Notes: generated by a model from the letters alone, not told the origin. Positions 1 to 9,312 are shown, numbered from the stretch's first letter. The stretch is DNA of 54,251 nt from Bradyrhizobium sp. 132 (GCF_023074185.1 NZ_JADPKY010000160.1:1-54251), one strand, 5' to 3'. Numbers and translations: made by a program.

Positions 1-456
1 CGCTCGTCGGCACGAAGTTCTGGGCTCACGGAGAGCAATCCGCCCTGCCCGCACTTTCGCGCCCGACGCTGCCGCGTCCACCGCAAGCCCGGCTCTACGA
101 CCATCACGACACATGGTCGCCCCTCAAGGGTGAGCCGGGATGGGCGACTACATACGCCAAAACCGAATTTCGGTAAAGTGGAATATTTTTGCGGGGAGGG
201 ATTGACGGGGTGACGGGTGTTTTGCCCGACGGGTGACGGTTGGCAACGCTCAGAATTTTGGAGCGTCCGAGTGCCACCGGACAAGCGCATCCATGTTCAG
301 TCGCATTTCGTTTGCATTGAACAATTATCAAGCCATACCGAGAAGCTTAGCCGAGAAACTGGTTGAGAGACGTTCGTCTCACCTTTGCTGGGTGGAGAGC
401 CAGTTTAGGCTGTCCCGATTCTCACCCGCTGCCGGAGGCATCAAAAATGCAAAGAA
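1..456. other. Gene-poor left edge
   Basis: No convincing coding region. Open frames here have no start signal or recognisable domain, and a long plus-strand frame starting near 233 runs antisense through the porin gene and is its shadow. It contains only the distal 3' flank of the leftward porin gene. Confidence 0.5.
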
Positions 457-480
457 CCCCCGGCAGTTTCCCGCCGGGGG
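457..480 (-). terminator. Rho-independent terminator of the porin gene
   Basis: A perfect 8-bp stem CCCCCGGC/GCCGGGGG with an 8-nt loop lies 28 bases after the porin stop codon. On the minus strand the stem is followed by TTCTTT, the layout of an intrinsic terminator. Confidence 0.85.
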
Positions 481-508
481 CCTTGGAGGTCAGGTCGTTA
501 GACCAAAC

Positions 509-2083
509 TTACCAGTTGCGCTGAGCGCGGAGCAGCACGCTGACGGTGCTCTGATCCTTCAGCTCGTAGGTGGCACCCGGCTTTGCGACGAGTGGCGCAG
601 CGGCAGGCGTGGTGATCGTACCAGCGTACTTCTGGTCGAGCATGGTGTAGGCCACGTCCGCCGAGAAGGTCAGGTTCTTCACCGGGGTCCAGCGGGTGAT
701 GAGACCGACCGTGCCGAGGTTGAAGTCCGGGTTGCAGGTGGTGATGCCCGCAGTGGCTGCGCCCAAACCGAGGAGAGCACCGCAGACGAGAGCCGAACCG
801 CCGTTGCCGTACTTCAGCTGAGAGTACGAACCGTAGATCGCGGTGTTCCAGAACGCATCCCAGTTGTGGGTGAAGGCGCCACGGAAGCCCCAGCTCGTAA
901 CCGTGGAGATGCCGGTTCCGTTGGCAAACACACCGTCAGCAGCGCCGGCAAGGCCAATGCTCTGATAGGCACCCGCCAGGCCGGTACCGCCGAACATTGC
1001 ATAGTTCTGCGAGGCCAAGCTCTGGAAGTTGTAGCGGGTCGCACCGTCCGTGTAGACCGCCTGCACGTTGAGCGTGTCGCCGGCACCAGTCGGGATGTTC
1101 TTGATGGACAACGCCGCCTGCACAGCATATCCCCACTTGTCGCCCGGGTGACCGGCCGCTTCGGTTCCCGCAATCGCAGCCGCAGCGGGCAAGCCAGTGT
1201 AGTACCCGACGTGGTTGTCATGCGCCGCGGCGGACAACTGGAACAGACCCCAGGCCTGGTCAACGCGGATCATACCCTGGATGTCAGGAGACCGGGTGCC
1301 ACCGAAGGCATTGATGCCGTAGCCGCCCGAACCAAAACCCGCGACCGAAACGCCGGCGCTGGTGTTGTACAGGTTGCTCTGATAGTAGGCAGTCGGGTCT
1401 ACCGCCGAAATCGCGGCCGTGATGCCCTGACCGAAGTCAGCGGTGTAGGTGAACTGGTTCACACCAGTGACCGTGCCGCCGCCACCCGTCAGACCGTCGA
1501 AGTTGTTGCCCGGATAGTTGGTCCAGGGAGCGTCGAACTGCGCGACGGCCTTACCCATGGTGAAGCCGGCGAACTGGATGAAGGCGTAGTACACGCCGAG
1601 CGTACCGCCAGCGATCGCGCCTGCGTTGGCATTGTTGGGTGCGCCAACGCCCGTGCCGCCGAGCTGCGAGTAAACGGTCGCGCCAGGAGTGGTGCCGCTG
1701 CCCGAGTACGCATCCGTGGTCCACGAGAACACCACATCCGCGAAGGTACGAACCACGCCGTATTCGGTCGCGGTGCGCGTGTCGACGTTGAAGTCTTCAC
1801 GGGCGCGAGTGACGTAGTAGTTCGTCAGACGGTTCTGAGCACCTTGGGTGCTGCTGAAGTTACCGTTGAAATCGGTCGCGTTGATGGCGACTTCGGCGCG
1901 CAGATAACCACCCAGCTTGATGCAGGTGTCAGTGCCCGGGATGTAGTAGAAACCGGCACCATAGAGCGAACAGATCCTCACGTACTCGACCGCTTTGGCC
2001 TTTACGGGAAGATCAGCCGCTTGTGCTCCCCCAACGGCGAGCAGTGCTGCCGCGGAACCGAGCAAAAGGCCCTTGAACTTCAT
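509..2083 (-). CDS. Outer-membrane porin (Porin_2 family)
   Basis: Encodes 524 residues with a signal peptide ending near GGAQA-ADLPVKAK, followed by the N-terminal pattern typical of rhizobial porins (VRICSLYGAGFYYIPGTDTC, LGGYLRAE). The rest is long, Gly/Tyr/Asn-rich beta-barrel sequence ending in aromatic W (RAQRNW), as expected for BamA recognition. It probably forms a general diffusion pore in the outer membrane. The start is supported by GGAGG seven bases upstream of ATG. It is monocistronic, with its own terminator. Two cysteines near the N-terminus (SLYGAG flank and DTC) are usual in this family. It carries no copy of the 17-bp regulon motif in its promoter, so it appears to be outside the neighbouring sulfatase regulon. 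Confidence 0.93.
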   Translation of the reverse strand: MKFKGLLLGSAAALLAVGGAQAADLPVKAKAVEYVRICSLYGAGFYYIPGTDTCIKLGGYLRAEVAINATDFNGNFSSTQGAQNRLTNYYVTRAREDFNVDTRTATEYGVVRTFADVVFSWTTDAYSGSGTTPGATVYSQLGGTGVGAPNNANAGAIAGGTLGVYYAFIQFAGFTMGKAVAQFDAPWTNYPGNNFDGLTGGGGTVTGVNQFTYTADFGQGITAAISAVDPTAYYQSNLYNTSAGVSVAGFGSGGYGINAFGGTRSPDIQGMIRVDQAWGLFQLSAAAHDNHVGYYTGLPAAAAIAGTEAAGHPGDKWGYAVQAALSIKNIPTGAGDTLNVQAVYTDGATRYNFQSLASQNYAMFGGTGLAGAYQSIGLAGAADGVFANGTGISTVTSWGFRGAFTHNWDAFWNTAIYGSYSQLKYGNGGSALVCGALLGLGAATAGITTCNPDFNLGTVGLITRWTPVKNLTFSADVAYTMLDQKYAGTITTPAAAPLVAKPGATYELKDQSTVSVLLRAQRNW

Positions 2084-2733
2084 GTTAACCTCCAGTTGAA
2101 GCCCCGTACAATTGCTCGTACAAAGCCGTTTGAGCTACCCGCAAAAACACGTCGAAATTCAACGCGTCCCTGTAACGATGGTCTACTTCAGTGAAAGACC
2201 TAAACGGGACGACCTTGGGATGCCCCCCTCCGTCGCACTCACGATAAGAAGCGAAGACCTCCGATCAATCAATGACAGACTGCCTTTGTTGAGGCCTGAA
2301 TGGCGCGTTTTTGGACGGATGTTGCACAAATATCACTTTTTGCTGAACGGCTACTTTTCACCAATACCTTGATAATACTTACGAAATACCGCCGCTTGAC
2401 GAGAAGTGCTCGGGGCGTGATCTCGCGCTGGTAGGAGTTCCCCACAGCCTCAATTCTCTCTCTGCGGCTGATCATCTCGGGGAATCAGCCCGACCCCAAG
2501 GCCTTGCGCCTTTCGAACGAGGGAGTTTCTTGCGAGGGAGTTTCTTGGCGGAGACCCGAGGCTTTGCCCGAGCGACGCGGAGTCACTGCTCGGGCGGCTG
2601 ATCTGAGCTAGAGCGTCACTCTTCTAATCAGGACTTCAAGGAGAACCTTCACTTGCAGCGTTGGGCGAAGCAGCCATGTGTTCGGCCTTCTCGTGCGGTA
2701 CTCATGACCGCTGGCCATAATGCCCTCCGCTGA
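2084..2733. other. Porin upstream region, no gene recognised
   Basis: About 650 bases between the porin start and the IS110 remnant. It contains a 15-bp tandem duplication (2518-2547) and an 8-bp inverted repeat GCCCGAGC/GCTCGGGC at 2566-2573 and 2588-2595. An 86-codon plus-strand frame at 2112 has no recognisable protein character. Confidence 0.45.
2518..2547. repeat. 15-bp tandem duplication
   Basis: The 15-mer CGAGGGAGTTTCTTG occurs twice without a spacer (2518-2532 and 2533-2547). It is intergenic and close to a transposase remnant, so it may be a slippage or insertion scar. Confidence 0.8.
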
Positions 2734-2739
2734 TCAGGT

Positions 2740-3517
2740 CCCGATTAAAAGCACGCATTCATAGCGGATCACGGCGAGTGCGCCCGCCGTGATCCGGCTG
2801 CCCAAATTGCGATCGCCTTGCTTGCTGATACTGCCAAGCTTGTCCTTGCCCCCACTGGAGTTCTGCTTCGGCACGAGCCCGCTCCAGGCCGAGAAGTCCC
2901 GCCCCGATCGGAAGGCCACTGGCATCGGCAACCCGCAGGGGTGTCGAACAGCTGTTGGCGTCGCCGATCCAGCTGACTGCCGGGTCCCGGAGGTTGCCCG
3001 CGCGTGTCTTGCGTATCTCGGCAGTCAGTTGCGGACACTGAAGGCTCAGATCCCGGAGTTCGCAGATCCTGGAGTTCGATAGGCGCATTATTGCTTGGCA
3101 TCGATCAAAGGCGACAAGCAAGCGACTGGATGCGATCCCTGGCATCGGTTCAGCACCGGCAACGGCGCTAGTCGCGAGCGAGTTGATGACGGCAGTCTGC
3201 TAGCGAACGATGAGATGGCGCACGCGATGAAGCATCAGACAGCTCTGTTGTTCGATCGTCTTGCTCGCCACGAACCGCATGTTAGGCCTTGTGGCCGCCT
3301 CGCAAATAGCCTCCGCGTCGGTGCTGTCGTTCTTCTGCCGCTTGACGTGGGGCTTCACATGGACGGAGGCATCAGTTGGACCGTATGCCCCAGGGCCTGC
3401 AGCCGGCGCGACCAATAATGCGAGGACGCACAAGCCTCGATCCCCACTGGGCACGCGGCATCTTCTCAAAGAAGGACGGCACGAAACGGCGCTTGAGCTG
3501 AAGGCGTACGACCACAT
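2740..3517 (-). pseudogene. Decayed IS110-family transposase
   Basis: Pieces of an IS110-type DEDD transposase (Transposase_20 C-terminus) are readable on the minus strand in several frames. Near 3515-3440 there is an N-terminal piece with QLKRRFVPSFFEKMPRA. At about 3350-3200 comes VKPHVKRQKNDSTDAEAICE followed by MRFVASKTIEQQSCLMLHR. At 2931-2740 there is FRSGRDFSAWSGLVPKQNSS followed by GGKDKLGSISKQGDRNL. The pieces are in the order expected for the family but are split by frameshifts, and the end is truncated. No terminal repeats were identified. The element is dead and marks an old insertion next to the sulfatase block. Confidence 0.8.
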
Positions 3518-3522
3518 GGAAT

Positions 3523-3552
3523 GACGGGTGCCTCGCTATCAGGGCACCCGTC
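3523..3552 (-). terminator. Strong hairpin after sulfatase 1
   Basis: Perfect 10-bp inverted repeat GACGGGTGCC/GGCACCCGTC with a 10-base loop, beginning about 25 bases after the stop codon of the leftward sulfatase gene. No clear T-run follows, so it may be a transcript-stabilising hairpin rather than a strict intrinsic terminator. Confidence 0.6.
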
Positions 3553-3577
3553 CGAAGTTGATCAACCAAAGTTCATT

Positions 3578-5293
3578 CTACCTGGCGATTGCAGCTTGGG
3601 CCGCGGCGATCTTCGCCTTCACGGCCTCAAGATTGAAACTCGCGCCTTTCTGCATCGGCGGAAACTCGATCGCAGTCATCGCCAGCTTTTCAACCTGTTG
3701 TTGAACAAATACGAAGCGCCAGAATTCGTATTTGAACCAGTCGAAGTATTGCTGCGCACCTTCCTTGGTCCCGTTGTTCGGCCAGCCCGTGCGCTCGAAC
3801 GGATCGAGGCGCAGGTTGGTTATGTAGGGTACATCCGGCTTGCTTTTGTCACCCAACCAGCCCCCAGGCTGGTCGATGAACCGAAACTTGTAGTCATCGA
3901 TGCGCACCGCGCCGAGCTCGCTTTCGCCGAAGTACCAGATCTCGTGCCTTTTCGACGGCCCCTGACCGGTGATCATATCCATCTGATTATAACCATCGAG
4001 ATGGCACTTGAACGTGGTTTCGCCGATCTGCTTTCCCTTCTTCAATTCTTCGACGATGTTGGGATTGCCCGCGGCAGCAACAAGCGTCGGGAACCAGTCG
4101 AGGCCGGAGATGATGCCATTCTCGACCTTGCCCACCGGCACTTTGCCGGGCCAGCGGATCATTGCTGGGACGCGGAAGCCGCCTTCCATCACCGTGCCCT
4201 TGCTCTGCGCGAATGGCGTCTGTCCGCCATCGGGCCAGGTGAACACTTCGGTGCCATTGTCGGTCGTGAAGATGACGATGGTGTTGTCGTCGACACCCAT
4301 GTCCTTGAGCTTCTTCATGACAATGCCGACGTCATCGTCGAGTTGCGCCATACCGGCTTCATGGATCGTCCAGCCGTTCTTGGAGTTGCGCAACGCCTGA
4401 TATTTCGGCGACAGATGGGTGACGATGTGCATGCGGGTCGGGTTGAGCCACAGGAAAAACGGTTTGTTCTCGGCCTTCGCTTTATCGATGAACGCCAGCG
4501 AGAGGTCGCGAATTTCGTCGTCCACAGTTTCCATTCGCTTCGGGTAGAGCGTTCCGGCGTCCTCGATCCTCTGCTTGCCTACCTTGCCCCAGCGCGGATC
4601 TACCGTGGCGTCGTCAACGCTGGTCGCATATGAATGAATCATATTCCGCGGACCGACGGTGTTCAGCAGATCCTGCGGATAGGCGGGATGGGCCGGATCT
4701 TCCATCGCATCCAGATGATAGAGGTAGCCAAAGAATTCGTCGAAGCCGTGCACGGTTGGCAAGAACTCGTTCTTATCGCCGAGATGGTTCTTGCCGAATT
4801 GGCCGGTCGCGTAGCCCATTCCTTTTAGCGCCTGAGCGATCGTTACGGCCTGCGCCGGCAGGCCTGTGGGAGCGCCGGCTTGGCCAACGGTCGTCATACC
4901 GGTGCGGATCGGCAGCTCGCCAGTGATGAAGTTGGCACGACCGGCCGTACAACTCGCCTCGGCGTAATAGTCGGTGAACAGCATGCCTTCGGCGGCGATC
5001 TTGTCCAGGTTCGGTGTCCGGCCGGCCATCATGCCGCGGTGGTAAGCGCCAAGATTCCAGATGCCGATGTCGTCGCCCATGATGACGACAATGTTGGGCT
5101 TTTGTCCGGCAGACGCAGCTGCGGGTGCTGTCGTCGCCTGCTGCGCTTGGGCAGGGCTCGTCAACCCGACGGCTGCGAGTGCCGAGGCCGCGACGAGAGA
5201 GCTGCCGCTCAATAGCAATTCGCGGCGTTTCAATCCTGCGCTGCCTGGCCCGGTAGCGAGCTCTGACTTTTCTGACGCCTTTTTGTCGCTCAT
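3578..5293 (-). CDS. Exported sulfatase 1 (formylglycine type)
   Basis: 571-residue alkaline-phosphatase-superfamily sulfatase that would hydrolyse sulfate esters outside the cytoplasm. ATG 5293 is chosen over an upstream in-frame start because AGGAAGGG lies just before it and residues 20-51 then form a Tat-like leader (KRRELLLSG, then AAS and PAQAQ). Metal ligands are visible in IVVIMGDDIG (about 69-77) and FTTDNGTE. The nucleophile site is C115-T-A-G-R119, the C-x-A-x-R variant converted to formylglycine. The FGE gene lies immediately upstream on the same strand. A divergent copy of the 17-bp regulon motif lies 219 nt upstream. The real substrate is unknown; arylsulfatase is the usual annotation. 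Confidence 0.92.
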   Translation of the reverse strand: MSDKKASEKSELATGPGSAGLKRRELLLSGSSLVAASALAAVGLTSPAQAQQATTAPAAASAGQKPNIVVIMGDDIGIWNLGAYHRGMMAGRTPNLDKIAAEGMLFTDYYAEASCTAGRANFITGELPIRTGMTTVGQAGAPTGLPAQAVTIAQALKGMGYATGQFGKNHLGDKNEFLPTVHGFDEFFGYLYHLDAMEDPAHPAYPQDLLNTVGPRNMIHSYATSVDDATVDPRWGKVGKQRIEDAGTLYPKRMETVDDEIRDLSLAFIDKAKAENKPFFLWLNPTRMHIVTHLSPKYQALRNSKNGWTIHEAGMAQLDDDVGIVMKKLKDMGVDDNTIVIFTTDNGTEVFTWPDGGQTPFAQSKGTVMEGGFRVPAMIRWPGKVPVGKVENGIISGLDWFPTLVAAAGNPNIVEELKKGKQIGETTFKCHLDGYNQMDMITGQGPSKRHEIWYFGESELGAVRIDDYKFRFIDQPGGWLGDKSKPDVPYITNLRLDPFERTGWPNNGTKEGAQQYFDWFKYEFWRFVFVQQQVEKLAMTAIEFPPMQKGASFNLEAVKAKIAAAQAAIAR

Positions 5294-5512
5294 GACGATT
5301 CCCTTCCTGGTGAGCACGTGAAGCCGAATGACGAGAGCGTCGGCTCGAGGCGGCATGACTCGGCCGGGCAGAGCGACAACAGTATGCGCAAGTACTGCAA
5401 GTACTGAAGGCTCTCCACCTGACGAATGTCGACCGTCGCAAGTACAGCTTGTGAGCCGACGCACTAACGAAAATGACCCACGACCCATCCTGGCGGAGTT
5501 TCTAGGGATCGA

Positions 5513-5529
5513 CTATGCGGAAACGGCAA
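5513..5529 (-). promoter_or_regulatory. 17-bp regulon motif, copy 1 (sulfatase 1)
   Basis: Read toward sulfatase 1 it is TTGCCGTTTCCGCATAG: one mismatch to TGCCGA and a perfect GCATAG. It is the farthest copy from its start codon (219 nt). Confidence 0.6.
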
Positions 5530-5650
5530 CCGCTCCAATTGCGAGTCCAACCCGATCATGCGGATGGCTTAGGGGCTGTGCAGGATCGCTCCGTTGCGGA
5601 ACGAGGTCGCTGAGATGGGTAGATGGCAAGCTAGGCGTTGATCTTCCTCA

Positions 5651-6625
5651 TCAGGATTTTCTCCTGGAGATGCACCGGAATCCAACATGGCTCGCAGACG
5701 TATCGATCGGCTCGGCATGACGGGCTGCCGGGCGATAGCGTCGGCAGTAGTTCGGCGCACACAGATGTGAGCCTCCCTTGAGCACTCTCCGGGGAATGCT
5801 GATGTTCGGGGTGCGCGGGTCGTAGCTCCCGCCCTCGGCGCCTCCGCGCGGATTCTGCGGAACGCAACAAGCTTTCGGCGCATCGGCATCGTGCTTCGCC
5901 GAATACCAGTCGGCCGTCCACTCCCAGACGTTGCCGATCATGTCATAGAGGCCGTAGCCGTTCGGCGGAAACGCGGTCACCGGCGAGGTACGTTCGAAGC
6001 CATCGGCTGCGAGGTTCTCGTGCGGAAAATTCCCTTGCCAGGTGTTGGCCATGTGTTTGCCAGCAGGCGTCAGTTCGTCTCCCCACGCGAACTCCGCGTC
6101 GCTCAAGCCCCCGCGCGCGGCGAATTCCCATTCGGCTTCGGTCGGTAGTTCCTTCCCGGCCCAGTTTGCGTAGGCTTCCACGTCGCGCAAAGCGACGTGA
6201 ACGACGGGGTGATCTTCCAGCCCACGGATATTGCTGTGACGTCCGTAGGGCCGTCGCCAGTTGGCGCCGAAGGCGAATGTCCACCACTCCCCCCAGTAAC
6301 GCAGGTCCACCGCCTCTTTGGGCGGAGTGAACACAAGGGAGCCTGCTTTGAGCATCCGCGGCAATGCGTTTGGATAATCCTTCGCGTCGGGAGTGATCTC
6401 TGCGAAGGTGACGTAGCCGGTCGCGTTGATAAACTCGCGGAACTGGCGATTGGTTACAGGCGTCCGGTCCATCCAAAAACCGTCCACGGTAACGCGGTGG
6501 GCGGGCGCTTCCTCCGGATAGTGCTTGTTTGAGCCCATCCGAAACGTACCGCCTGGTACGTGCACCATCTCTATATGCGGTGAATCTTCAACGCGCCTGG
6601 GATCAGACTGGGGAGCGAAATTCAT
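5651..6625 (-). CDS. Formylglycine-generating enzyme (sulfatase-modifying factor)
   Basis: 324 residues with the FGE-sulfatase/SUMF1 fold: MVHVPGGTFRMGSNKHYPEE at the N-terminus, ELPTEAEWEFAARGG mid-protein, and GNVWEWTADWY near 231-241. The catalytic copper-binding cysteines of aerobic FGEs are present as C289 and C294 in GGSHLCAPNYCRRYRP. There is no signal peptide, so it should act in the cytoplasm, oxidising the cysteine of C-T-A-G-R in both neighbouring sulfatases to formylglycine before or during export. GGAAG lies six bases upstream of ATG. A perfect regulon motif sits 58 nt upstream, so it is co-regulated with its likely clients. Confidence 0.93.
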   Translation of the reverse strand: MNFAPQSDPRRVEDSPHIEMVHVPGGTFRMGSNKHYPEEAPAHRVTVDGFWMDRTPVTNRQFREFINATGYVTFAEITPDAKDYPNALPRMLKAGSLVFTPPKEAVDLRYWGEWWTFAFGANWRRPYGRHSNIRGLEDHPVVHVALRDVEAYANWAGKELPTEAEWEFAARGGLSDAEFAWGDELTPAGKHMANTWQGNFPHENLAADGFERTSPVTAFPPNGYGLYDMIGNVWEWTADWYSAKHDADAPKACCVPQNPRGGAEGGSYDPRTPNISIPRRVLKGGSHLCAPNYCRRYRPAARHAEPIDTSASHVGFRCISRRKS

Positions 6626-6683
6626 GTGACTTCCGTCTTGCCGATCACTTCAGTAGCAGAGTGCCCAGCCTGCGCCGCGCGCA

Positions 6684-6700
6684 CTATGCGAATTCGGCAG
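6684..6700 (-). promoter_or_regulatory. 17-bp regulon motif, copy 2 (FGE)
   Basis: CTGCCGAATTCGCATAG in gene orientation, identical to the copy before sulfatase 2 at 9284. It lies 58 nt before the FGE start. Confidence 0.85.
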
Positions 6701-6732
6701 AATCCCGAAATCCTCGAAGCGAAGACCAAGCC

Positions 6733-7266
6733 TTAGCTACGAACTCGAAAGGCCAGGATTACCAATCCCGCCCCCTGAATGAGGAGCAGCGCACCAAAGA
6801 CAACCGGCACGGCCAATGCGGCTGCGATCGGAGACCCTAATAGCAGAAGACCAACCAGGCCGTTGATCGCTCCCAGGATAAGCGGCCCGATGCCGCCACC
6901 CTTGAGGCCGGCAATGATCTGCAGGGCGCCCATGACAAGTCCTTGCACGCCGAGAATGAGGATAAGCACAGTAGGCACGGTCAGGGAAGCAACCAAAGGG
7001 TGCCTTAGAACGAACAGTCCAGCCAGAACGCCGACAAGCCCGCTAAGCAGGGACCATATCCACGGAGTCGAGCGATCGACGAAGACCTGAACCAGCGCAA
7101 GGAGGCCGGTGATAAGCCAGTAGAATCCCAGGAAGGTTGTGAGCGCCAGGATTGTGGCTCCGGGCTGAGTGACAAGCATAAGGCCAAGAATGATACCGGC
7201 AAAACCCTGCAGCAGGAAAACCCACCAGATGCTCGGCTGTTGCGGAAGGATAGCGATATTGGTCAT
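6733..7266 (-). CDS. HdeD-family membrane protein (DUF308)
   Basis: 177 residues with about six hydrophobic segments arranged as three repeated pairs, e.g. VFLLQGFAGIILGLMLVTQP and FGALLLIQGAGLVILAF. This is the HdeD/DUF308 pattern. In enterobacteria HdeD belongs to the acid-resistance island with HdeA/HdeB; its molecular activity is not established. It starts 150 nt after sulfatase 2 on the same strand and has no copy of the regulon motif of its own, so it is probably cotranscribed with that gene. A short GC-rich hairpin (CCGGC/GCCGG near 7372-7388) lies in the gap and could set relative expression. An HdeA-like gene lies in the same regulon at 15359. Confidence 0.88.
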   Translation of the reverse strand: MTNIAILPQQPSIWWVFLLQGFAGIILGLMLVTQPGATILALTTFLGFYWLITGLLALVQVFVDRSTPWIWSLLSGLVGVLAGLFVLRHPLVASLTVPTVLILILGVQGLVMGALQIIAGLKGGGIGPLILGAINGLVGLLLLGSPIAAALAVPVVFGALLLIQGAGLVILAFRVRS

Positions 7267-7416
7267 GACGAGCGGGCTCCCTCTGCTAAATGGCTGGCGG
7301 CAATCGCTGCGGCTTGAGCAGCTCAGCGATGTCGAGCGCGGCTCGACGCCAGCTCACAGTATCCAAAGTGACCGGCTTTTGGGCCGGCCACCAATGTTGG
7401 ATATCGGCAGGCGTCG

Positions 7417-9138
7417 TTACTCGCTCTGGTGACCGGACTTCTTCATCTCTGCGAGGATACCGTCGAGGTTATAGGTCTCCGGTGCCTGCATCGGAGGGAA
7501 GTCCTTGTACGAAAAGAGCTCCTTTTCCCAGAGCAGCTGGCCGAGCGGCAGGATATTCCAGTCATAGAGATAGGCCGTGCTCGGAGAGCCGATCGAACCG
7601 GCATAGCCCAGCAACGATTTGGCATCGGAGCCGACCGTCTGCTCGAATGGGTCACGCTTGATGTTGGCGACCTGCGTCCAATGGAAGCTCTGCGCTCCGA
7701 ACAGCCCGCCGGTCCCGGTGTCCGGCACCATCGTGTAGTACATCTTCCAGTTCTTGTAGCGTACCGCCGATGGCTGCGCGCCGGTGTAGTAGAAGAAGAC
7801 TTCGCGCGCCGACTTGTCCGTGCCTTCGAGATAGGCGCGCTGATCGACGCCGTCCAGCGTCGTCTTGACGATGCCGGGATAGCTTCCGGCCTCGATCTGC
7901 TTCTTCAAAGCGTCGCCCTTCGGGCCGCCGGCGATGTCGACCAGCGTCGGCAACCAATCAAGTGAGGACATCATTTCGCTCTTGACCGTGCCCGGCTTGA
8001 TGTGGCCCGGCCAGCGAACGACCAGCGGGGCGCGCATGCCACCTTCCCAGGTGGTCAGCTTGCCGCCCTTGAAAAGGGTGGTGCCGCCGTCGGGAAAAGT
8101 GATGTTCTCGGCGCCGTTGTCGGTGGTGAAGACGACGATGGTGTTGTCGAGCTGGCCCATGTCTTCGAGTTTCTTGAGAACATAGCCGATATTGTCGTCC
8201 ATCTGCTTCATGCCGGCCTCGTTGAGGCCCCAGTCCTTGCCACCGGGCTCGCCGATCATCGCCTCGTATTTCGGTGGCAGCACGGTCGTGATGTGCATGC
8301 GCGCCGGGTTGTACCAGACGAAGAACGGCTTGTTGGTCTTCTTGGGATCGTTCCGATCAAGATAGTCGATGACCTTGGCCGAGATTTCTTCGTCCACGCT
8401 TCGGGATCGATCGAGCGTCAAGGGACCTTCGTCCTTGCAGGTCTGGTTTGCTTGCGAGCCGTCTGATGATCTGCACGCAAGCACTGGCCGCGGCGGCGTC
8501 AAGCACGTCGTTGTTCGAGGATCCACGGCACCTGGGACTTCGGTGAGACCCGGGACCGGGGTTGCTTTGCACGGAGGCGCAATGCCTTGCACGGTCGGGC
8601 TCTTGTTGATGTCCGGGAAACTCACCCCCTGCATCGCGTCGAGGTGATACAGGTAACCCCAGAACTCCTGGAAACCATGCGCAGTTGGTAGCGCCTCGGG
8701 ATTGTCACCAAGGTGATTCTTGCCGAATTCGCCGGTGTTGTAGCCGAGGTCGAGCAAGAACTTGGCAACGGCGGGGGTGCCAGGCCGCAACCAGGACGGG
8801 CTGCCGGGTAGCTGCGGGGGAATCATGCCGGTGCGAAGGGGATGCATGCCGGTGAAGAACGCGTTGCGGCCGGCGGTGCAGCTCTGCTCGGCATAGTAGG
8901 TCATGAAAAGCGCACCGTCATTTCCGATGCGGTCTATGTTCGGAGTCTCTCCCACCATCAAGCCGCGATGATAGATGCTCGGCTGCATGATGCCGATGTC
9001 GTCGCCCATGATGAAAAGGATGTTGGGCTTTCCGGCTGGCGCCTGTGCGAAGGCTGGCAGGGTCATCGCAGGCAAACTGACGGCCGCCAAGGCCGCCCCT
9101 GAGACCAGCATCCGTTTTAAGCTTTTAGTGATCGTCAT
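7417..9138 (-). CDS. Exported sulfatase 2 (formylglycine type)
   Basis: 573 residues, clearly paralogous to sulfatase 1 (shared IMGDDIGI, YHRGLMVGETPNIDRI, TGEFGKNHLGDNPEALPT, FTTDNGAE). ATG 9138 is preferred because GGAG lies just upstream and it opens a Sec-type leader (LVSGAALAAVSLPAMTLPAF-AQA). The nucleophile motif is C87-T-A-G-R91. Relative to sulfatase 1 it has a cysteine-containing insertion around residues 190-240 (PPCKATPV, TTTCLTPP, LACRSSDGS, TCKDEG), four cysteines that could form disulfides after export. Two sulfatases with different export leaders suggest related but distinct substrates or locations. A perfect regulon motif lies 145 nt upstream. Confidence 0.92.
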   Translation of the reverse strand: MTITKSLKRMLVSGAALAAVSLPAMTLPAFAQAPAGKPNILFIMGDDIGIMQPSIYHRGLMVGETPNIDRIGNDGALFMTYYAEQSCTAGRNAFFTGMHPLRTGMIPPQLPGSPSWLRPGTPAVAKFLLDLGYNTGEFGKNHLGDNPEALPTAHGFQEFWGYLYHLDAMQGVSFPDINKSPTVQGIAPPCKATPVPGLTEVPGAVDPRTTTCLTPPRPVLACRSSDGSQANQTCKDEGPLTLDRSRSVDEEISAKVIDYLDRNDPKKTNKPFFVWYNPARMHITTVLPPKYEAMIGEPGGKDWGLNEAGMKQMDDNIGYVLKKLEDMGQLDNTIVVFTTDNGAENITFPDGGTTLFKGGKLTTWEGGMRAPLVVRWPGHIKPGTVKSEMMSSLDWLPTLVDIAGGPKGDALKKQIEAGSYPGIVKTTLDGVDQRAYLEGTDKSAREVFFYYTGAQPSAVRYKNWKMYYTMVPDTGTGGLFGAQSFHWTQVANIKRDPFEQTVGSDAKSLLGYAGSIGSPSTAYLYDWNILPLGQLLWEKELFSYKDFPPMQAPETYNLDGILAEMKKSGHQSE

Positions 9139-9283
9139 AGCTCCGGCTCCTACTCTCACGATGTGTGAACGGCAGACTTTTCGAAGTCTGGAGGGCGGCC
9201 GCAGAAAGCGAAATGAATTGGCCGCACTCGCAGAGCTTTCCGCTTGCTGACGTGGCTAGTCTTCCAAGCTCTCTCAGATGGGG

Positions 9284-9300
9284 CTATGCGAATTCGGCAG
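9284..9300 (-). promoter_or_regulatory. 17-bp regulon motif, copy 3 (sulfatase 2/HdeD)
   Basis: CTGCCGAATTCGCATAG toward sulfatase 2, 145 nt before its start and just past the 3' end of araC gene 1. Confidence 0.85.
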
Positions 9301-9312
9301 AGCGCTTGTAAA

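Noticed and set aside
988..1004. Near-copy of the 17-bp motif (CGCCGAACATTGCATAG)
   Set aside because: It lies inside the porin coding region and the two halves are one base too far apart to match the others.
233..2194. 653-codon plus-strand open frame
   Set aside because: Antisense shadow of the porin gene, whose signal peptide, barrel pattern, ribosome site and terminator support the minus strand.
3521..4633. 370-codon plus-strand open frame
   Set aside because: Antisense to sulfatase 1, with no recognisable domain.
5388..5406. Direct repeat CAAGTACTG twice
   Set aside because: Only two short copies between genes, without other structure; probably chance or slippage.
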